A stretch of DNA of 64,000 nucleotides, from NCBI GenBank assembly GCA_018714385.1, contig DVNL01000004.1:56215-120214 (forward strand), given 5' to 3'. Shown here in pieces: positions 30,298-40,345 of the stretch. The position numbers were made by a program, and so were the translations under genes. Source of the stretch: Candidatus Enterosoma merdigallinarum (GTDB taxonomy: Bacteria > Bacillota_I > Bacilli_A > RFN20 > CAG-288). Below the pieces are notes generated by a model. The model had not been told where the DNA came from. It did no database searches and was given only the letters and a program-made list of their open reading frames with translations. The first letter of the stretch is position 1, and the number at the start of each line of letters is the position of its first letter.

Positions 30298-31168
30298 GTG
30301 CAAAGCCGAAGCGACAATGATATTTTCCGCCTCTTTTTTCATAGACAGCCACATTTCTCTCTTCGTCCCGAATCAAGAGGAGGGGACTCATTTCAGTCGG
30401 GAAAATGAGGGGACATCCGTTCCCGGCCTTTTTGGATAGCGCCTTGTCAACCTCGATGACCTTGAGGGAAGGAAGGATGGACTCGGGGGGAAGGAGGTTT
30501 TTCGTTCGGATCGAGGAGGAAGGCTGTGCTCTTTCAAGGCTCAGAGGACCGATGGCAAGACGCCTTAGGGAAAGAAGATGGCCGCATGTCCCGAGCGCTT
30601 GGGCAATATCCCTTCCCAGGGAGCGGATATAGGTTCCTTTGCTGACGGTCGTCTCGAAGGAAAGAAGCTGTTCATTCTTGTCATAGGAAAGGAGTTCGAG
30701 ACGTTCAATGGCGATCGGAATGGGCGGAAGGTCGATCTTGCCGCCTTCCCTTGCGATGTCATAGGCTCTCCTTCCGTCGATTCTTTTGGCGGAATAGGAG
30801 GGCGGGATTTGGCATTTTCTCTCCGCCAGAGAGGAGAAGGCCCTTTGAATGTCGTCGACATCGATATCCGGGACGGAAAGCGTGCGGATGGTTGTGCCCG
30901 TCTTGTCCAAGGTGTCTGTTTCCTTTCCGAGGGCCAAGGTGGCACGATATGTCTTCTTTCCGTCATCGAGAAGAGGGAGCATCTTGGTCGCTTCACCGAC
31001 GGCGAGGACGAGAAGCCCTGTCGCGAAAGGATCCAAGGTACCGAGATGGCCGACGCGTCTGGTCTTGAAGATCCGCTTGGCAATCCTGTCGACGTCCGTG
31101 GAGGTCATGCCTTCCTCCTTGTCGACGAGAAGGAAGCCGAAAGGCGCATTTTTGGTCATTTCGTTCAT
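30290..31168 (-). CDS. truB: tRNA pseudouridine55 synthase
   Basis: GFLLVDKEEGMTSTD, RRVGHLGTLDPFATGLLVLAVGEATK, SYSAKRIDGRRAY; listed ORF start upstream is not genuine. Confidence 0.94.
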   Translation of the reverse strand: MNEMTKNAPFGFLLVDKEEGMTSTDVDRIAKRIFKTRRVGHLGTLDPFATGLLVLAVGEATKMLPLLDDGKKTYRATLALGKETDTLDKTGTTIRTLSVPDIDVDDIQRAFSSLAERKCQIPPSYSAKRIDGRRAYDIAREGGKIDLPPIPIAIERLELLSYDKNEQLLSFETTVSKGTYIRSLGRDIAQALGTCGHLLSLRRLAIGPLSLERAQPSSSIRTKNLLPPESILPSLKVIEVDKALSKKAGNGCPLIFPTEMSPLLLIRDEERNVAVYEKRGGKYHCRFGFAHD

Positions 31169-31192
31169 GAAAATAGTATAATGCTTAACGCT

Positions 31193-32347
31193 ATGGATAA
31201 CAGCAATCAACTTCGCAAAAGGCTTCTTGCCGCCCTGAGGAAGGCCGACTACGACTACGGCCTCATTTCGGATGGCGACAGGATCCTTGTCGGGCTTTCC
31301 GGCGGCAAGGACTCCTTGGCGCTTCTCGATCTCCTTTCCGTCTATCGGAAGTTCCCCGGAAAGAACTTTGCCCTCACGGCCATCCATCTGGATTTCGGGT
31401 TCCCGGCCGTCGATTTTTCGCCCGTCGAAGAATATGTCCACGCCCTCGGGATCGACTACATTCCCTATGAGGCCAAGGAAGTCTATGGCATCCTGGACGA
31501 GAACAGGAATCCGAAGACAGGCCTTTTGCCATGCTCGATCTGTTCCCGAATGCGCAAGGCCATCGTCAACAAGGCGGCAAATCGTCTCGGCTTCTCGAAG
31601 GTGGCTTTTGCCCACCATATGGACGATGCCATCGAGACGCTTTTCCTCAACATGGCCTATGGGGGAAGGATTGCGACTTTCGAGCCCAAAATGTTTCTGG
31701 AAAACGCCAAGATCGAGTTCATCCGTCCGCTCATCTACGTCCGGGAGCAGCAGATCTCACGCTATGTCAAGGCGATGGGCCTTCCTATCGCCAAGAATTC
31801 CTGCGGGAACGACAAGAAGACGCAGAGGGAATTCATGAAGGCCTTCCTTTCTTCCCTCTATGGCAAAATTCCGGATGCGCACAACAATTTTGCCAGCATG
31901 CTTTCCAATTCCGATTCTTTCCAGCTTTTCTTCGAACGCTTCGGTGCCCATCCCGCCTCCGGCATCGAGGTCAAGCGCTGCGTTACCGCCAAGGACATGC
32001 TCGACGTGGCGAAGGTCGGAAAGAAAACAGACACGCCGGATGACTTCGATGGTGGACAGGCGATTTATTATCTCCTCCGCTGCCAAGGCGAGCCCAAAGC
32101 CTATCTCAAGGCCTGGGAAAAAGAAGACTTTTCGGTTTCCATCCGTTACTTCGAGAAGGTGGAGGACGTTCCTGAGAAAAGTCTTTTCCACCTCCTGGAC
32201 GTCTTCGAGAAGAACCTTTCGATGCGTCATGTCCCTAGGGAGATATCGTATCTCGGAGAAAGGAATGCCGATGTCTTTGCATCTTTCGGATACCATAGGG
32301 ATGGCGATAAGCTCGTCAAGACGATCACGAAAGCGCTCAAGATATAG
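31193..32347 (+). CDS. TtcA-like PP-loop tRNA thiolation protein with extra C-terminal domain
   Basis: LVGLSGGKDSLALLDLL PP-loop, LPCSICSRMRK CxxC, AHHMDDAIETLFLNM. Confidence 0.88.
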   Translation: MDNSNQLRKRLLAALRKADYDYGLISDGDRILVGLSGGKDSLALLDLLSVYRKFPGKNFALTAIHLDFGFPAVDFSPVEEYVHALGIDYIPYEAKEVYGILDENRNPKTGLLPCSICSRMRKAIVNKAANRLGFSKVAFAHHMDDAIETLFLNMAYGGRIATFEPKMFLENAKIEFIRPLIYVREQQISRYVKAMGLPIAKNSCGNDKKTQREFMKAFLSSLYGKIPDAHNNFASMLSNSDSFQLFFERFGAHPASGIEVKRCVTAKDMLDVAKVGKKTDTPDDFDGGQAIYYLLRCQGEPKAYLKAWEKEDFSVSIRYFEKVEDVPEKSLFHLLDVFEKNLSMRHVPREISYLGERNADVFASFGYHRDGDKLVKTITKALKI

Positions 32348-32354
32348 AAATTCC

Positions 32355-32383
32355 TTGGCATTTCCCGCTCCGGGAGATATAAT
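32355..32383 (+). promoter_or_regulatory. Promoter of rpsO
   Basis: TTGGCA-N17-TATAAT. Confidence 0.8.
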
Positions 32384-32470
32384 CTTTAATCGCACGTAAG
32401 CTGGAGAAGGGCGAGTTCCTCAAGCACCCATATCTGGTCGACGCGCAGAAAGAAAAAGAGGTATTATCCC

Positions 32471-32743
32471 ATGGCTCTGACCAAAGAAGAAAAGACGAAG
32501 GTGATCGCCGCCAGCAGGCGTGATGAGAAGGACACCGGTTCCACGGAAGTCCAGATCGCCATCCTCACCGAAAAGATCAAGAAGCTGACCGTCCACATGA
32601 CCAACAACACCCACGACTATTCTTCCAAGCGCGGCATGGACATCATCATCGCCAGGAGAAAGAAGCTTCTCAGCTATCTCAAGAGAGAGAATCCCGAGAA
32701 GTACGAAGAAGTCCTCAAGTCCATCAAGAACAAGAAGAACTGA
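32471..32743 (+). CDS. rpsO: 30S ribosomal protein S15
   Basis: DTGSTEVQIAILTEKIKKLTVHM, DYSSKRGMDIIIARRKKLLSYLKRE. Confidence 0.97.
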   Translation: MALTKEEKTKVIAASRRDEKDTGSTEVQIAILTEKIKKLTVHMTNNTHDYSSKRGMDIIIARRKKLLSYLKRENPEKYEEVLKSIKNKKN

Positions 32744-32756
32744 ATCGACACGGCTA

Positions 32757-32780
32757 GGGAGGGGAACCCCTCCCTTTTTT
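32757..32780 (+). terminator. rpsO terminator
   Basis: GGGAGGGG-AA-CCCCTCCCTTTTTT. Confidence 0.92.
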
Positions 32781-32785
32781 CATGC

Positions 32786-35128
32786 CTAGATGGGCAGGTC
32801 TTTCTTGTCGAACACGAAGAAAGAAGCGGTATAGGTGATCGGGATGATGGCAAGAAGGCCGATGAGTCGGTACCAGTACCCCACGGCGCCGGAAATCGCC
32901 GATTCGGCATCGTAGAAGGAGATGATCGTGAGATAGTTGAAGAAGTCCATCGAATCGATACGGATCGTGGAAGGCATCGCCGGGCCGCCAAAGAGGCCGA
33001 GGATTGCGGCGACCAGGAAGAAGATGGCGATGCCGCCGCCGCAGGCGATGGCCAGCTTGGACTTGTTGAAGATGGCCGACGAGAGGAAGCAGATGCCGCT
33101 GATTGAGAGCATCACCAAGTAGTTGCCGAGCACGAACTTGAGAAGCATCGGGATGGGAAGCATGGCAGTGAAGTCCTCCCCGCCGATGGCGATGCCGATG
33201 AGTCGGGAAAGCATGGTGGCAGAAAGAAGGAGAAGAGAAAGAAACGTCTCGCAGAGGATGAGGAAGGTCGCTTGCGTGAATACGACTTTGCTTCTCTTAA
33301 TCGGAGCGCTGAGCGTGAAGGCCATGGAACCGGTCTCTACTTTATTTGCCAAAAGTTCGTTGGAAAGAAGGATCGTCGTCACGATGGGGATGAGCAGACC
33401 TGCAAGGCCGAAGAAAAGGATGCCCATGAGGATGCCATACATGTTCATCTCGCTGAGCTCCTGGATGCTTTCCTGGACATGGACGGGGAGTTCGTCCAGG
33501 ATGCCTTGGCTTGCCTTGGAGAGGGCAAGGAGGAAACTGTCTTCCTCCGACATCGTCCTATCCGACTGCCGGCGATAGCGCGAGAAGCTTTCGATGGCGC
33601 CGCAGGCTTCGTTTTCGCACAGCGTCATCAGACTTGTTCCGGAGACGCCCTGCCTGTCTTCGCTGATTTCCGAAAGGTCGGAGACTTCAAAGACGGAAAG
33701 AATGATCTCTTCGCCTTCCGCGAGGAGGTCTTCGATGGCTTTTTCCCGGATGGCCGACTCTTTCGCCTCGCCCTGAAGAAGGAAAGAGGAAGAAAGCGTG
33801 TAATAGTGATCCACGCCATTCAGGAGTTCTTTGGCGTAGTCGGAAAGGAACTCATCGAGGAATCTTGAGAAGACGGCGGCCTTGTCCTGGGCCTCCTTTT
33901 TTGCGCTGGCGATTTCGTCGTCGGTATAGCCCTTTCCGGTCAGAAGTTCCTTGTTCCGTTTGTGCAGGATCGTGCTTGTCTTTCCCATGCCTTCCGCAAT
34001 TGGGATCATCCTTTCCGGCTGATAGGTTGTCGCTATTTCCCTTTCGCCTTTGTCATTGAGGACGTAGGGGCGCCCGAGCTCGTCCGTGAGATAGTCGACC
34101 CGGAAATCGTCGAGGAAGAAGAGGACGCCTACCTCCCCTATCAAGGACTCATAGAACGGGACGAGGGCATCGATAACGACTCTGTCTCTGTAGCCGACAC
34201 CGTCTTCACCTAGGACGGTGTTCTCCTGGAAGGCTGTTTCGTTTTCCTTTTTGCCTTCATGGATGGAAAGGATGAGGTTTTTTGCCTCGTCCTCCATGCC
34301 GTCGGGGGCAAGGATGGGGAAGAGTCCTTCAAAGAAGGACATGGCAAGACGATCGGGCTCGGTTCTGGGCAGGGCTTCAAGATCGAGATAGAGGGCTTCG
34401 ATCTCTTCTTTCGAGTCTTCGTCCGCGTCGAAAAGCTCGGCAAGGAAGAGGCCTGTCCCTTCTCGCATCGTGTCTCCCCGTGAAAAGGAATCGGGATAGA
34501 GTCCCGGGTTTTCGACAAGACCCTCATGATAACTTTCAAGCAGGGCCGAGAGATATTCCGGCAAGAGAGGCTTGGTTTCCTGGGGAAGGTCCGGGAAGAG
34601 CAAAAAGATCAGTTCCTCGATGGACTGGAAATCGGATAGGACGCTGTCGACGGCCGCCTCGTGCTTTTCTTGATCCGTGCCGGAGGCTTGGGAATAGGCC
34701 TCGTAATAGGGGTCGAAGACGAGTCTGTCGGCAAGATTGGACAAGGCGGCGTTTTCGTCAAGGGTGTCCGCGGCATCGAAACTCAATGCGAGGATGGAGC
34801 CGACACTGTCTTCCTCCTCCGAGACGATCCGCAACGGATAGCGGTAGAGTTCCACGGCGGAAAGATAGGCGCTGTCCATGGCGATGCTTCCCTGGCTGAG
34901 GAGCGAGAGCATATCGGCATTGGAAAAGAGAAGCTTCAAAGATTGTTGCGTGGAGCTCAGATCAAGTGTGGAAAGGATGAGGACGAGAACGATACAGATG
35001 ATGGCGTTTGCAAGACCGGACACGAGGACGGAGAGCCAGTTGGAACGGAAGGATTCTTTCAAAAGAGGCCACGAAATCGGGGAATGGAATTTTCTCTTTT
35101 TGACGGAAGCGATATTTTTATCGTTCAT
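32786..35128 (-). CDS. ABC-2-type transporter permease with large extracytoplasmic domain
   Basis: One N-terminal TM, long soluble region, several C-terminal TMs (GILFFGLAGLLIPIVTTILLSNELLANKVETGSMAFTLSAPIKRSKV); operon with two ABC ATPases. Confidence 0.85.
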   Translation of the reverse strand: MNDKNIASVKKRKFHSPISWPLLKESFRSNWLSVLVSGLANAIICIVLVLILSTLDLSSTQQSLKLLFSNADMLSLLSQGSIAMDSAYLSAVELYRYPLRIVSEEEDSVGSILALSFDAADTLDENAALSNLADRLVFDPYYEAYSQASGTDQEKHEAAVDSVLSDFQSIEELIFLLFPDLPQETKPLLPEYLSALLESYHEGLVENPGLYPDSFSRGDTMREGTGLFLAELFDADEDSKEEIEALYLDLEALPRTEPDRLAMSFFEGLFPILAPDGMEDEAKNLILSIHEGKKENETAFQENTVLGEDGVGYRDRVVIDALVPFYESLIGEVGVLFFLDDFRVDYLTDELGRPYVLNDKGEREIATTYQPERMIPIAEGMGKTSTILHKRNKELLTGKGYTDDEIASAKKEAQDKAAVFSRFLDEFLSDYAKELLNGVDHYYTLSSSFLLQGEAKESAIREKAIEDLLAEGEEIILSVFEVSDLSEISEDRQGVSGTSLMTLCENEACGAIESFSRYRRQSDRTMSEEDSFLLALSKASQGILDELPVHVQESIQELSEMNMYGILMGILFFGLAGLLIPIVTTILLSNELLANKVETGSMAFTLSAPIKRSKVVFTQATFLILCETFLSLLLLSATMLSRLIGIAIGGEDFTAMLPIPMLLKFVLGNYLVMLSISGICFLSSAIFNKSKLAIACGGGIAIFFLVAAILGLFGGPAMPSTIRIDSMDFFNYLTIISFYDAESAISGAVGYWYRLIGLLAIIPITYTASFFVFDKKDLPI

Positions 35129-36048
35129 TCTTCTTTTCTCCTTTCCTCGAATTCGTCCCTCAAGCTGTCTTCTTTCTGATAGAAGTAAGCAATTCGCAGG
35201 TGTGAGAGATAGGCCAGTAATTCTCTTTCCCTGTTCAGTGGGATAGAGAGGCGAAGTTGACGCCAATCTCTATCATCGCCGCCAATATTCCAATCCTGCA
35301 TAGTTTTTCTAGAATCTTTTTCTTCATTGAAGCCAATGATATAAGTCTTTTCTTGGCTGCTATGAATTCTGTGAAGATCTGCTGCCTTGACGATACGCCC
35401 TCCCGTGAGTAGGAAGGCTTTGTCACAGAGGGCCTCGACCTCATCATAGTCGTTGGAGACGAGGAGAAGCGTTTTTCCTTCTTTTTTCTCGCGAAGCATC
35501 TGTTGCTGAAAGACTTCCCGCATGAGGGGGTCCAGGCCATTTGTCGGCTCATCCAGCAGTAATACGGGTCTTTCGGCCATAAGGGCGGAGACAAGGGCAA
35601 GTTTTTCCTTCATCCCCTTGCTCATCCTCTTGGGGCGGGCGTCGATGTCCAGCTGGAAGTCCTTGATGAGGAAGTCGGCCTTCTTGCTGTTTCCCATTCC
35701 ATACAGCGCCAGTTGTTCCTTGAGGAATGCCCTTCCGCTTTTCAAATCCGGGAAGTTGATTTCGCCGGGGACATAGGAGACGAGCCGGCGGATTTCCAGA
35801 TCGGCGCCGACCGTCCTGCCCAGGATCGTCATCGTTCCCGTATCCGGACGGACAAAGTCCATCAGTAAGCGCATCAGAGTCGACTTTCCGGCTCCGTTTT
35901 CGCCCATGACGGCGACAAATTCGCCTTGGCGGACGCTAAAGGAAACGTCATAGACGCCTTTGCCTTTCCCGAAGTCCTTCGTCACTTCGTCGATGGTGAT
36001 GGCCTGCGATCCAAGGAGGCCGTTGACAAGAAGTTCCAGGCTTCTCAT
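35125..36048 (-). CDS. ABC transporter ATP-binding protein
   Basis: GENGAGKSTLMRLLMDFVRPDTG, LLLDEPTNGLDPLMRE. Confidence 0.93.
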   Translation of the reverse strand: MRSLELLVNGLLGSQAITIDEVTKDFGKGKGVYDVSFSVRQGEFVAVMGENGAGKSTLMRLLMDFVRPDTGTMTILGRTVGADLEIRRLVSYVPGEINFPDLKSGRAFLKEQLALYGMGNSKKADFLIKDFQLDIDARPKRMSKGMKEKLALVSALMAERPVLLLDEPTNGLDPLMREVFQQQMLREKKEGKTLLLVSNDYDEVEALCDKAFLLTGGRIVKAADLHRIHSSQEKTYIIGFNEEKDSRKTMQDWNIGGDDRDWRQLRLSIPLNRERELLAYLSHLRIAYFYQKEDSLRDEFEERRKEE

Positions 36049-36950
36049 AGTCCGGTGTATTCCTTGTCTTCCTGATAATAGGAGAGGAAAATCTCCCTCA
36101 GGGTTTCGCGTCTGGCATGGAAATTGTCGACGGGAAGAGAGGAGACGAAAGCGAGGAAATCCGCGATTCTCCCATTTTCTGGGGAATAGAAGAGGAGACG
36201 TCTTTCCTCGTCCACGAAAAGGGGACAATACTCTTTCCGATTCTGGGCGCTATGGAAGGACTCGAGGGAGGAGAAAGAGAGTTCATAGCGGACTTGTCCT
36301 CCCCGGGCGATGACTTCTTTTGGGATCGTCGCGGCGATCTTGCCGTCCTTGATGACGACGATTCGATCGCTGACTCTTTCCACTTCGGAAAAGACGTGGC
36401 TAGAAAAAAGCATCGTCCTGCCTTTCTCCTTTTCTTTCTGGATGATATCCAGGAAGAGAGACTGCATCGAAGGATCGAGGCCGGAGGAAGGTTCGTCGAG
36501 GATATAGACTTCCGGGGAGGAAAGAAGCGCGGCGAGAATGGCGACCTTTCTTTTCGTGCCCAGGGACATGTCGCGTGTCCTTTCGTCCAGATCGATGCGG
36601 AAAAGGTCGGAAAGCTCAGCTATCGTATTGGCTTTACGCTTCCGCAAGGAAAGCTGTATCGAGAGGAATTCCCGCCCGGTCAGGTTCTTCGGCAAGGACA
36701 CTTCGCCGGGGATGTAGCCGACCTTCTCGAGGACTCCCCTTTCTTTTCTCGCCTCTTTTCCGAAAAGCATTGCCGAGCCGGAATCGGGTTTGGCAAAACC
36801 CATCAGATGGCGTATGGTCGTCGACTTTCCGGCACCGTTCGGGCCGAGGAAGCCGACGCATTCCCCTTCCTTAACCTCAAAAGAGACATGGAAGACGCCT
36901 CTTCCGTGCGAATAATCCTTCGTGAGATCGGCGATTTCGATTATGCCCAT
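36045..36950 (-). CDS. ABC transporter ATP-binding protein
   Basis: GPNGAGKSTTIRHLMGFAKPDSG, DEPSSGLDPSMQSLF; start at MGIIEIADL. Confidence 0.93.
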   Translation of the reverse strand: MGIIEIADLTKDYSHGRGVFHVSFEVKEGECVGFLGPNGAGKSTTIRHLMGFAKPDSGSAMLFGKEARKERGVLEKVGYIPGEVSLPKNLTGREFLSIQLSLRKRKANTIAELSDLFRIDLDERTRDMSLGTKRKVAILAALLSSPEVYILDEPSSGLDPSMQSLFLDIIQKEKEKGRTMLFSSHVFSEVERVSDRIVVIKDGKIAATIPKEVIARGGQVRYELSFSSLESFHSAQNRKEYCPLFVDEERRLLFYSPENGRIADFLAFVSSLPVDNFHARRETLREIFLSYYQEDKEYTGL

Positions 36951-36977
36951 TTCTATCGCAAAATATCTTTTTTCTAG

Positions 36978-36983
36978 TATAAT
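36978..36983 (+). promoter_or_regulatory. Probable -10 of tetR-like gene (overlaps divergent minus-strand TATACT)
   Basis: TATAAT in the 36951-37031 divergent intergenic region. Confidence 0.5.
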
Positions 36984-37031
36984 AACATTTAGTGTACGAT
37001 GAGGGTAGTTCCGTTGGAGGAAAGAACAGGC

Positions 37032-37625
37032 ATGACAACGAGTCGCAGAAAGGCGGACCTCCGATCCAAACGCAGCCAGGAAAAGCTTTCGGATGCGCTT
37101 CTGGTCCTTTTGAAAAAGAAGAAGATCGACAAGATTTCCGTCAAGGAAATCGCCAAGGAGGCCAATATCTCCCCATTGACTTTCTACAATCATTTCAAGA
37201 ACAAGCTCGATTTGCTCGATTATTGCTTCTATAGCAACATCGAACCGGTCATGGCTCGGATTCCCGATCTTATCAAAGGGGCCGGCGACCAGAGGGAGGC
37301 CCTGGAAAGAATCGTCCGCGCCTTCGTCCATTTCGTCTTCGACAACCTGGAAATCCTCGCCTATTTCGTGCGGAACGATGCTTCCAGGACGATCTATTGG
37401 GCCATGACGAAGCTCGTTCATACGATATTCAAGGATGTCCGGACAAAGAATGGCCATCTCTTCCATTTTTCCGACCTGCCCGATGAGATCACCGACACTT
37501 TCTTCGCCGGCGGCTTGACTTATCTCATCTACGAGCTCATCCGCAACAAGGCGACCTACAGCGAGGAGGAGGCGACGCAGTATTTCGTGCGTCTCATCTA
37601 TTCCAAGCCGATAAAGGAGGAGTGA
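37032..37625 (+). CDS. TetR-family transcriptional regulator
   Basis: N-terminal HTH: KKKKIDKISVKEIAKEANISPLTFYNHFKNKLDLLDY. Confidence 0.93.
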   Translation: MTTSRRKADLRSKRSQEKLSDALLVLLKKKKIDKISVKEIAKEANISPLTFYNHFKNKLDLLDYCFYSNIEPVMARIPDLIKGAGDQREALERIVRAFVHFVFDNLEILAYFVRNDASRTIYWAMTKLVHTIFKDVRTKNGHLFHFSDLPDEITDTFFAGGLTYLIYELIRNKATYSEEEATQYFVRLIYSKPIKEE

Positions 37626-37628
37626 AGC

Positions 37629-38132
37629 ATGAAGGAAGTCATGAAAGAAATCCGGGCGAGAAGAAGCGTCCGTTCTTATCTTCCGACGCCCGTCACGAAA
37701 GAAGAGATGGCCGCTATTCTTGAGGCCGGGAATCTTGCCCCGACGGGAAGGAACGCACAGAATCTGCTGTTCGTCGGAATTGTCGACGAGGATAGGATCG
37801 CGAGAGTGAAGTCTTTCCTGGATGGCGGGAAAGAATATTATGACGCACCGTCCATCGTCTTTCTCTTCGAACGGAAAGGCGACAACCTCACGGCTCAAAA
37901 CGCCGGCGCCGCCATGGAGAACATGATGCTTCAGGCCACGTCCATGGGTCTTTCAAGTTGCTGGATCCATTGCACCGTCGCCCGTTTCGAGACGCCGGAG
38001 GGGAAAAAAGTCCTTTCCGAGGTCTGCGGGCTGGACGGGGATTATCGTCTTGTCGAGACGCTTGCGCTCGGACATGCGGCGGAAACATCTGCCGGCAAGG
38101 AAAGGGATGAAAGAAACACGATCGTCCTGTGA
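37629..38132 (+). CDS. Nitroreductase family protein
   Basis: EIRARRSVRSYLPTPVTKEEMAAILEAGNLAPTGRNAQN. Confidence 0.93.
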   Translation: MKEVMKEIRARRSVRSYLPTPVTKEEMAAILEAGNLAPTGRNAQNLLFVGIVDEDRIARVKSFLDGGKEYYDAPSIVFLFERKGDNLTAQNAGAAMENMMLQATSMGLSSCWIHCTVARFETPEGKKVLSEVCGLDGDYRLVETLALGHAAETSAGKERDERNTIVL

Positions 38133-39249
38133 TGTCCTTGTCATCGGCGGTGGTGTCGCCGGCACTTTTCTTTCCTCCCTTCTGGACGGAAAGCGAAAGG
38201 TGACCCTCCTCGAGTCGGATTTGAAGGACAATTGCCTTGCCAAACGGATAAAGGTCAGCGGAAACGGCCGCTGCAATTTTTTCAATGAGGATTTCCTGCA
38301 TCCGGAGAGTTGTCCTGCCTTTCTTTCGGAGGCCTCCCGTTTTCTTTTTGCGTCTGGGCGCAACTATGCCAGCGAGACTTTGTCCTATCTGACGGACAGA
38401 TTGGGAATCGTTCCTTTTTGCGAAGGACGTCTCTACTATCCTTTTTTCAACCGCTCCGAATGCGTCCATTCTCCCTTGCTCGAGGCCTTTGAACGCTCTT
38501 CGGCCAGGCTGATCCATGGCAGGGCGGTTTTTATCGACAGGAAGGGCAAGACTTGCCGCATCGAGAACAGGGAGGGCAGTTGCCTGCTTTCCTATGAAGA
38601 CGTCGTTCTCTGCTGCGGGGGCAGAAGTTATGATCGCGATGCCTTTCCCTCTGGCCTTCTTCCTTCGTTGGATATCCCCTTCTATCCCTTCACCCCCTCT
38701 CTTTGCCCGGTCCGGGTCAAGGAAAAGATACCCTCCTATCTCGTCGGCAACCGGCTTCGCGGGACCGTTTCCCTTTTCGCCGACGGCCGCCTTGTCCAAA
38801 AGGAGGCAGGGGAAGTCCTTTTCAAGGAGGATGGTCTCTCCGGCATCTGCATCTTCAACCTTTCGCTCTCCGTCTGCCGTGTCCTTCGTAAGAAAGCAAC
38901 CGCTCAGTTGTCTTTTTCCATCGACTATGCTTCTCATGACGGGGCGAATGGGGATGGCAGTAGTTTGTCCTCTTTCCCCTTTTTCCTGAGACGCTATCTC
39001 TCCGAGACGGGAAAGGACCCTTTCCGGCCTCTGGAATTCACCTTTTCTTCCCTCTACCCTTTCCGTCATTCCCAGGCGAGCTTCGGCGGCATCGATCCTT
39101 CGCTTTTCGATGAGGATTTTACTTTGCGAAGCGATCCTACCTTCCATGCCTTGGGCGAAGTCTTGGATGTGAATTTCCCCTGCGGCGGCTATAATATCGG
39201 ATTTGCCCTCATCGGGGCCTATCGTCTGAGCGAGAGACTTAGGAGGTAA
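38107..39249 (+). CDS. HI0933/BaiN-type FAD-dependent oxidoreductase
   Basis: DVLVIGGGVAGTFLSSLL, KVSGNGRCNFFN, CCGGRSYDRD, C-terminal GEVLDVNFPCGGYNIGFALIGA. Confidence 0.92.
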   Translation: MKETRSSCDVLVIGGGVAGTFLSSLLDGKRKVTLLESDLKDNCLAKRIKVSGNGRCNFFNEDFLHPESCPAFLSEASRFLFASGRNYASETLSYLTDRLGIVPFCEGRLYYPFFNRSECVHSPLLEAFERSSARLIHGRAVFIDRKGKTCRIENREGSCLLSYEDVVLCCGGRSYDRDAFPSGLLPSLDIPFYPFTPSLCPVRVKEKIPSYLVGNRLRGTVSLFADGRLVQKEAGEVLFKEDGLSGICIFNLSLSVCRVLRKKATAQLSFSIDYASHDGANGDGSSLSSFPFFLRRYLSETGKDPFRPLEFTFSSLYPFRHSQASFGGIDPSLFDEDFTLRSDPTFHALGEVLDVNFPCGGYNIGFALIGAYRLSERLRR

Positions 39250-39250
39250 C

Positions 39251-40345
39251 ATGGATACCAGATATCGACAATTGGTCCGGCAACGTCTGTCCGAGAGTCT
39301 TCCCGGAGAGGACACTGCCTTCTTGGAAGAAAGCATTTTCGAGAACCTTGAAAAAGCCGCTGTTGACGATGAAAAAGCTGGGCAGGATTTCCGGCGTGTC
39401 TTCCTCCGCATCAACGGACTCATCGATGCCTTCATCGGGTCTTTTCTCTTCTCCAGAATGGTCGGAGAGGACGAAAAAGGCTTAACGACGCGTGCCTTGA
39501 GGCTTTATGCGATTCTGTCGGAGGAGTTCTCTTCCACGTTGGATTCGGCCTATGTCCGTCCCTACGATCCGGTCATCCTTTGCCTGAAGGGTTCCTGCCG
39601 ACATCTTGAGGAAATCAATCGCCCTCTTTCGCAGGTCAATCCGACCCTGTCCCTCATCAGCGACATCTTTGCGACGGTCTTCCGGAAAGTCGACGGCTTC
39701 TGCCAGATGCTGACGCTCGGCCTCTATCCGGATGCCTTCGTCGCTTGGCGGACTCTGCATGAATCGGAGTGCATCGTTTCGCTTCTCGTCCAAGGGGGAG
39801 AAGCCGTCCGTCAAGCCTACGTCCGGCATATCGCCTACAACAATGCCTATCGCAATCAGGAGCATTTCACCAAGGAAGAACTGGATCAGACGTTCCTGGA
39901 GATCAAGGACGAGATGAAGGACCATGGTCTCAAGAGCAAGGACATGAAGAAATTCATCGAGTACGGCTGGCTTTACGCACATCCGGAATATGATTCTTCC
40001 GACGTTGCTTTCAAGCTGAACTTTCGCGATGGCGTCGAAAGGCTTTCCGGTCTTTCCCGCTACAGCAAGGTCTATGAGGGGGCAAGCGAGATCGCCCACT
40101 CCTCCTCTGCCTTCTTCTATGTGAACGATGCCTTCTGCCGGGATCTTTCCGAGGCGATGGTCTACCAGACATATGCGCGCATCGTTTCCCTCTTCTTGGA
40201 GTACATGAAAGTCTACTTCGCCCTTCACCCTTCTCAGAAGGAGACTGCCCTCCTTCTTTTGGAAGACGTCAAGAAGCTTTCCCTCGTCTTGGAGACGAGG
40301 GTCGGAACGATAAAGGAGATCGAAGATGCAGAAAAGACGGATTGA
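39251..40345 (+). CDS. Hypothetical helical protein, DUF5677-like
   Basis: DAFVAWRTLHESECIVSLL and ASEIAHSSSAFFYV pattern resembling DUF5677. Confidence 0.55.
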   Translation: MDTRYRQLVRQRLSESLPGEDTAFLEESIFENLEKAAVDDEKAGQDFRRVFLRINGLIDAFIGSFLFSRMVGEDEKGLTTRALRLYAILSEEFSSTLDSAYVRPYDPVILCLKGSCRHLEEINRPLSQVNPTLSLISDIFATVFRKVDGFCQMLTLGLYPDAFVAWRTLHESECIVSLLVQGGEAVRQAYVRHIAYNNAYRNQEHFTKEELDQTFLEIKDEMKDHGLKSKDMKKFIEYGWLYAHPEYDSSDVAFKLNFRDGVERLSGLSRYSKVYEGASEIAHSSSAFFYVNDAFCRDLSEAMVYQTYARIVSLFLEYMKVYFALHPSQKETALLLLEDVKKLSLVLETRVGTIKEIEDAEKTD

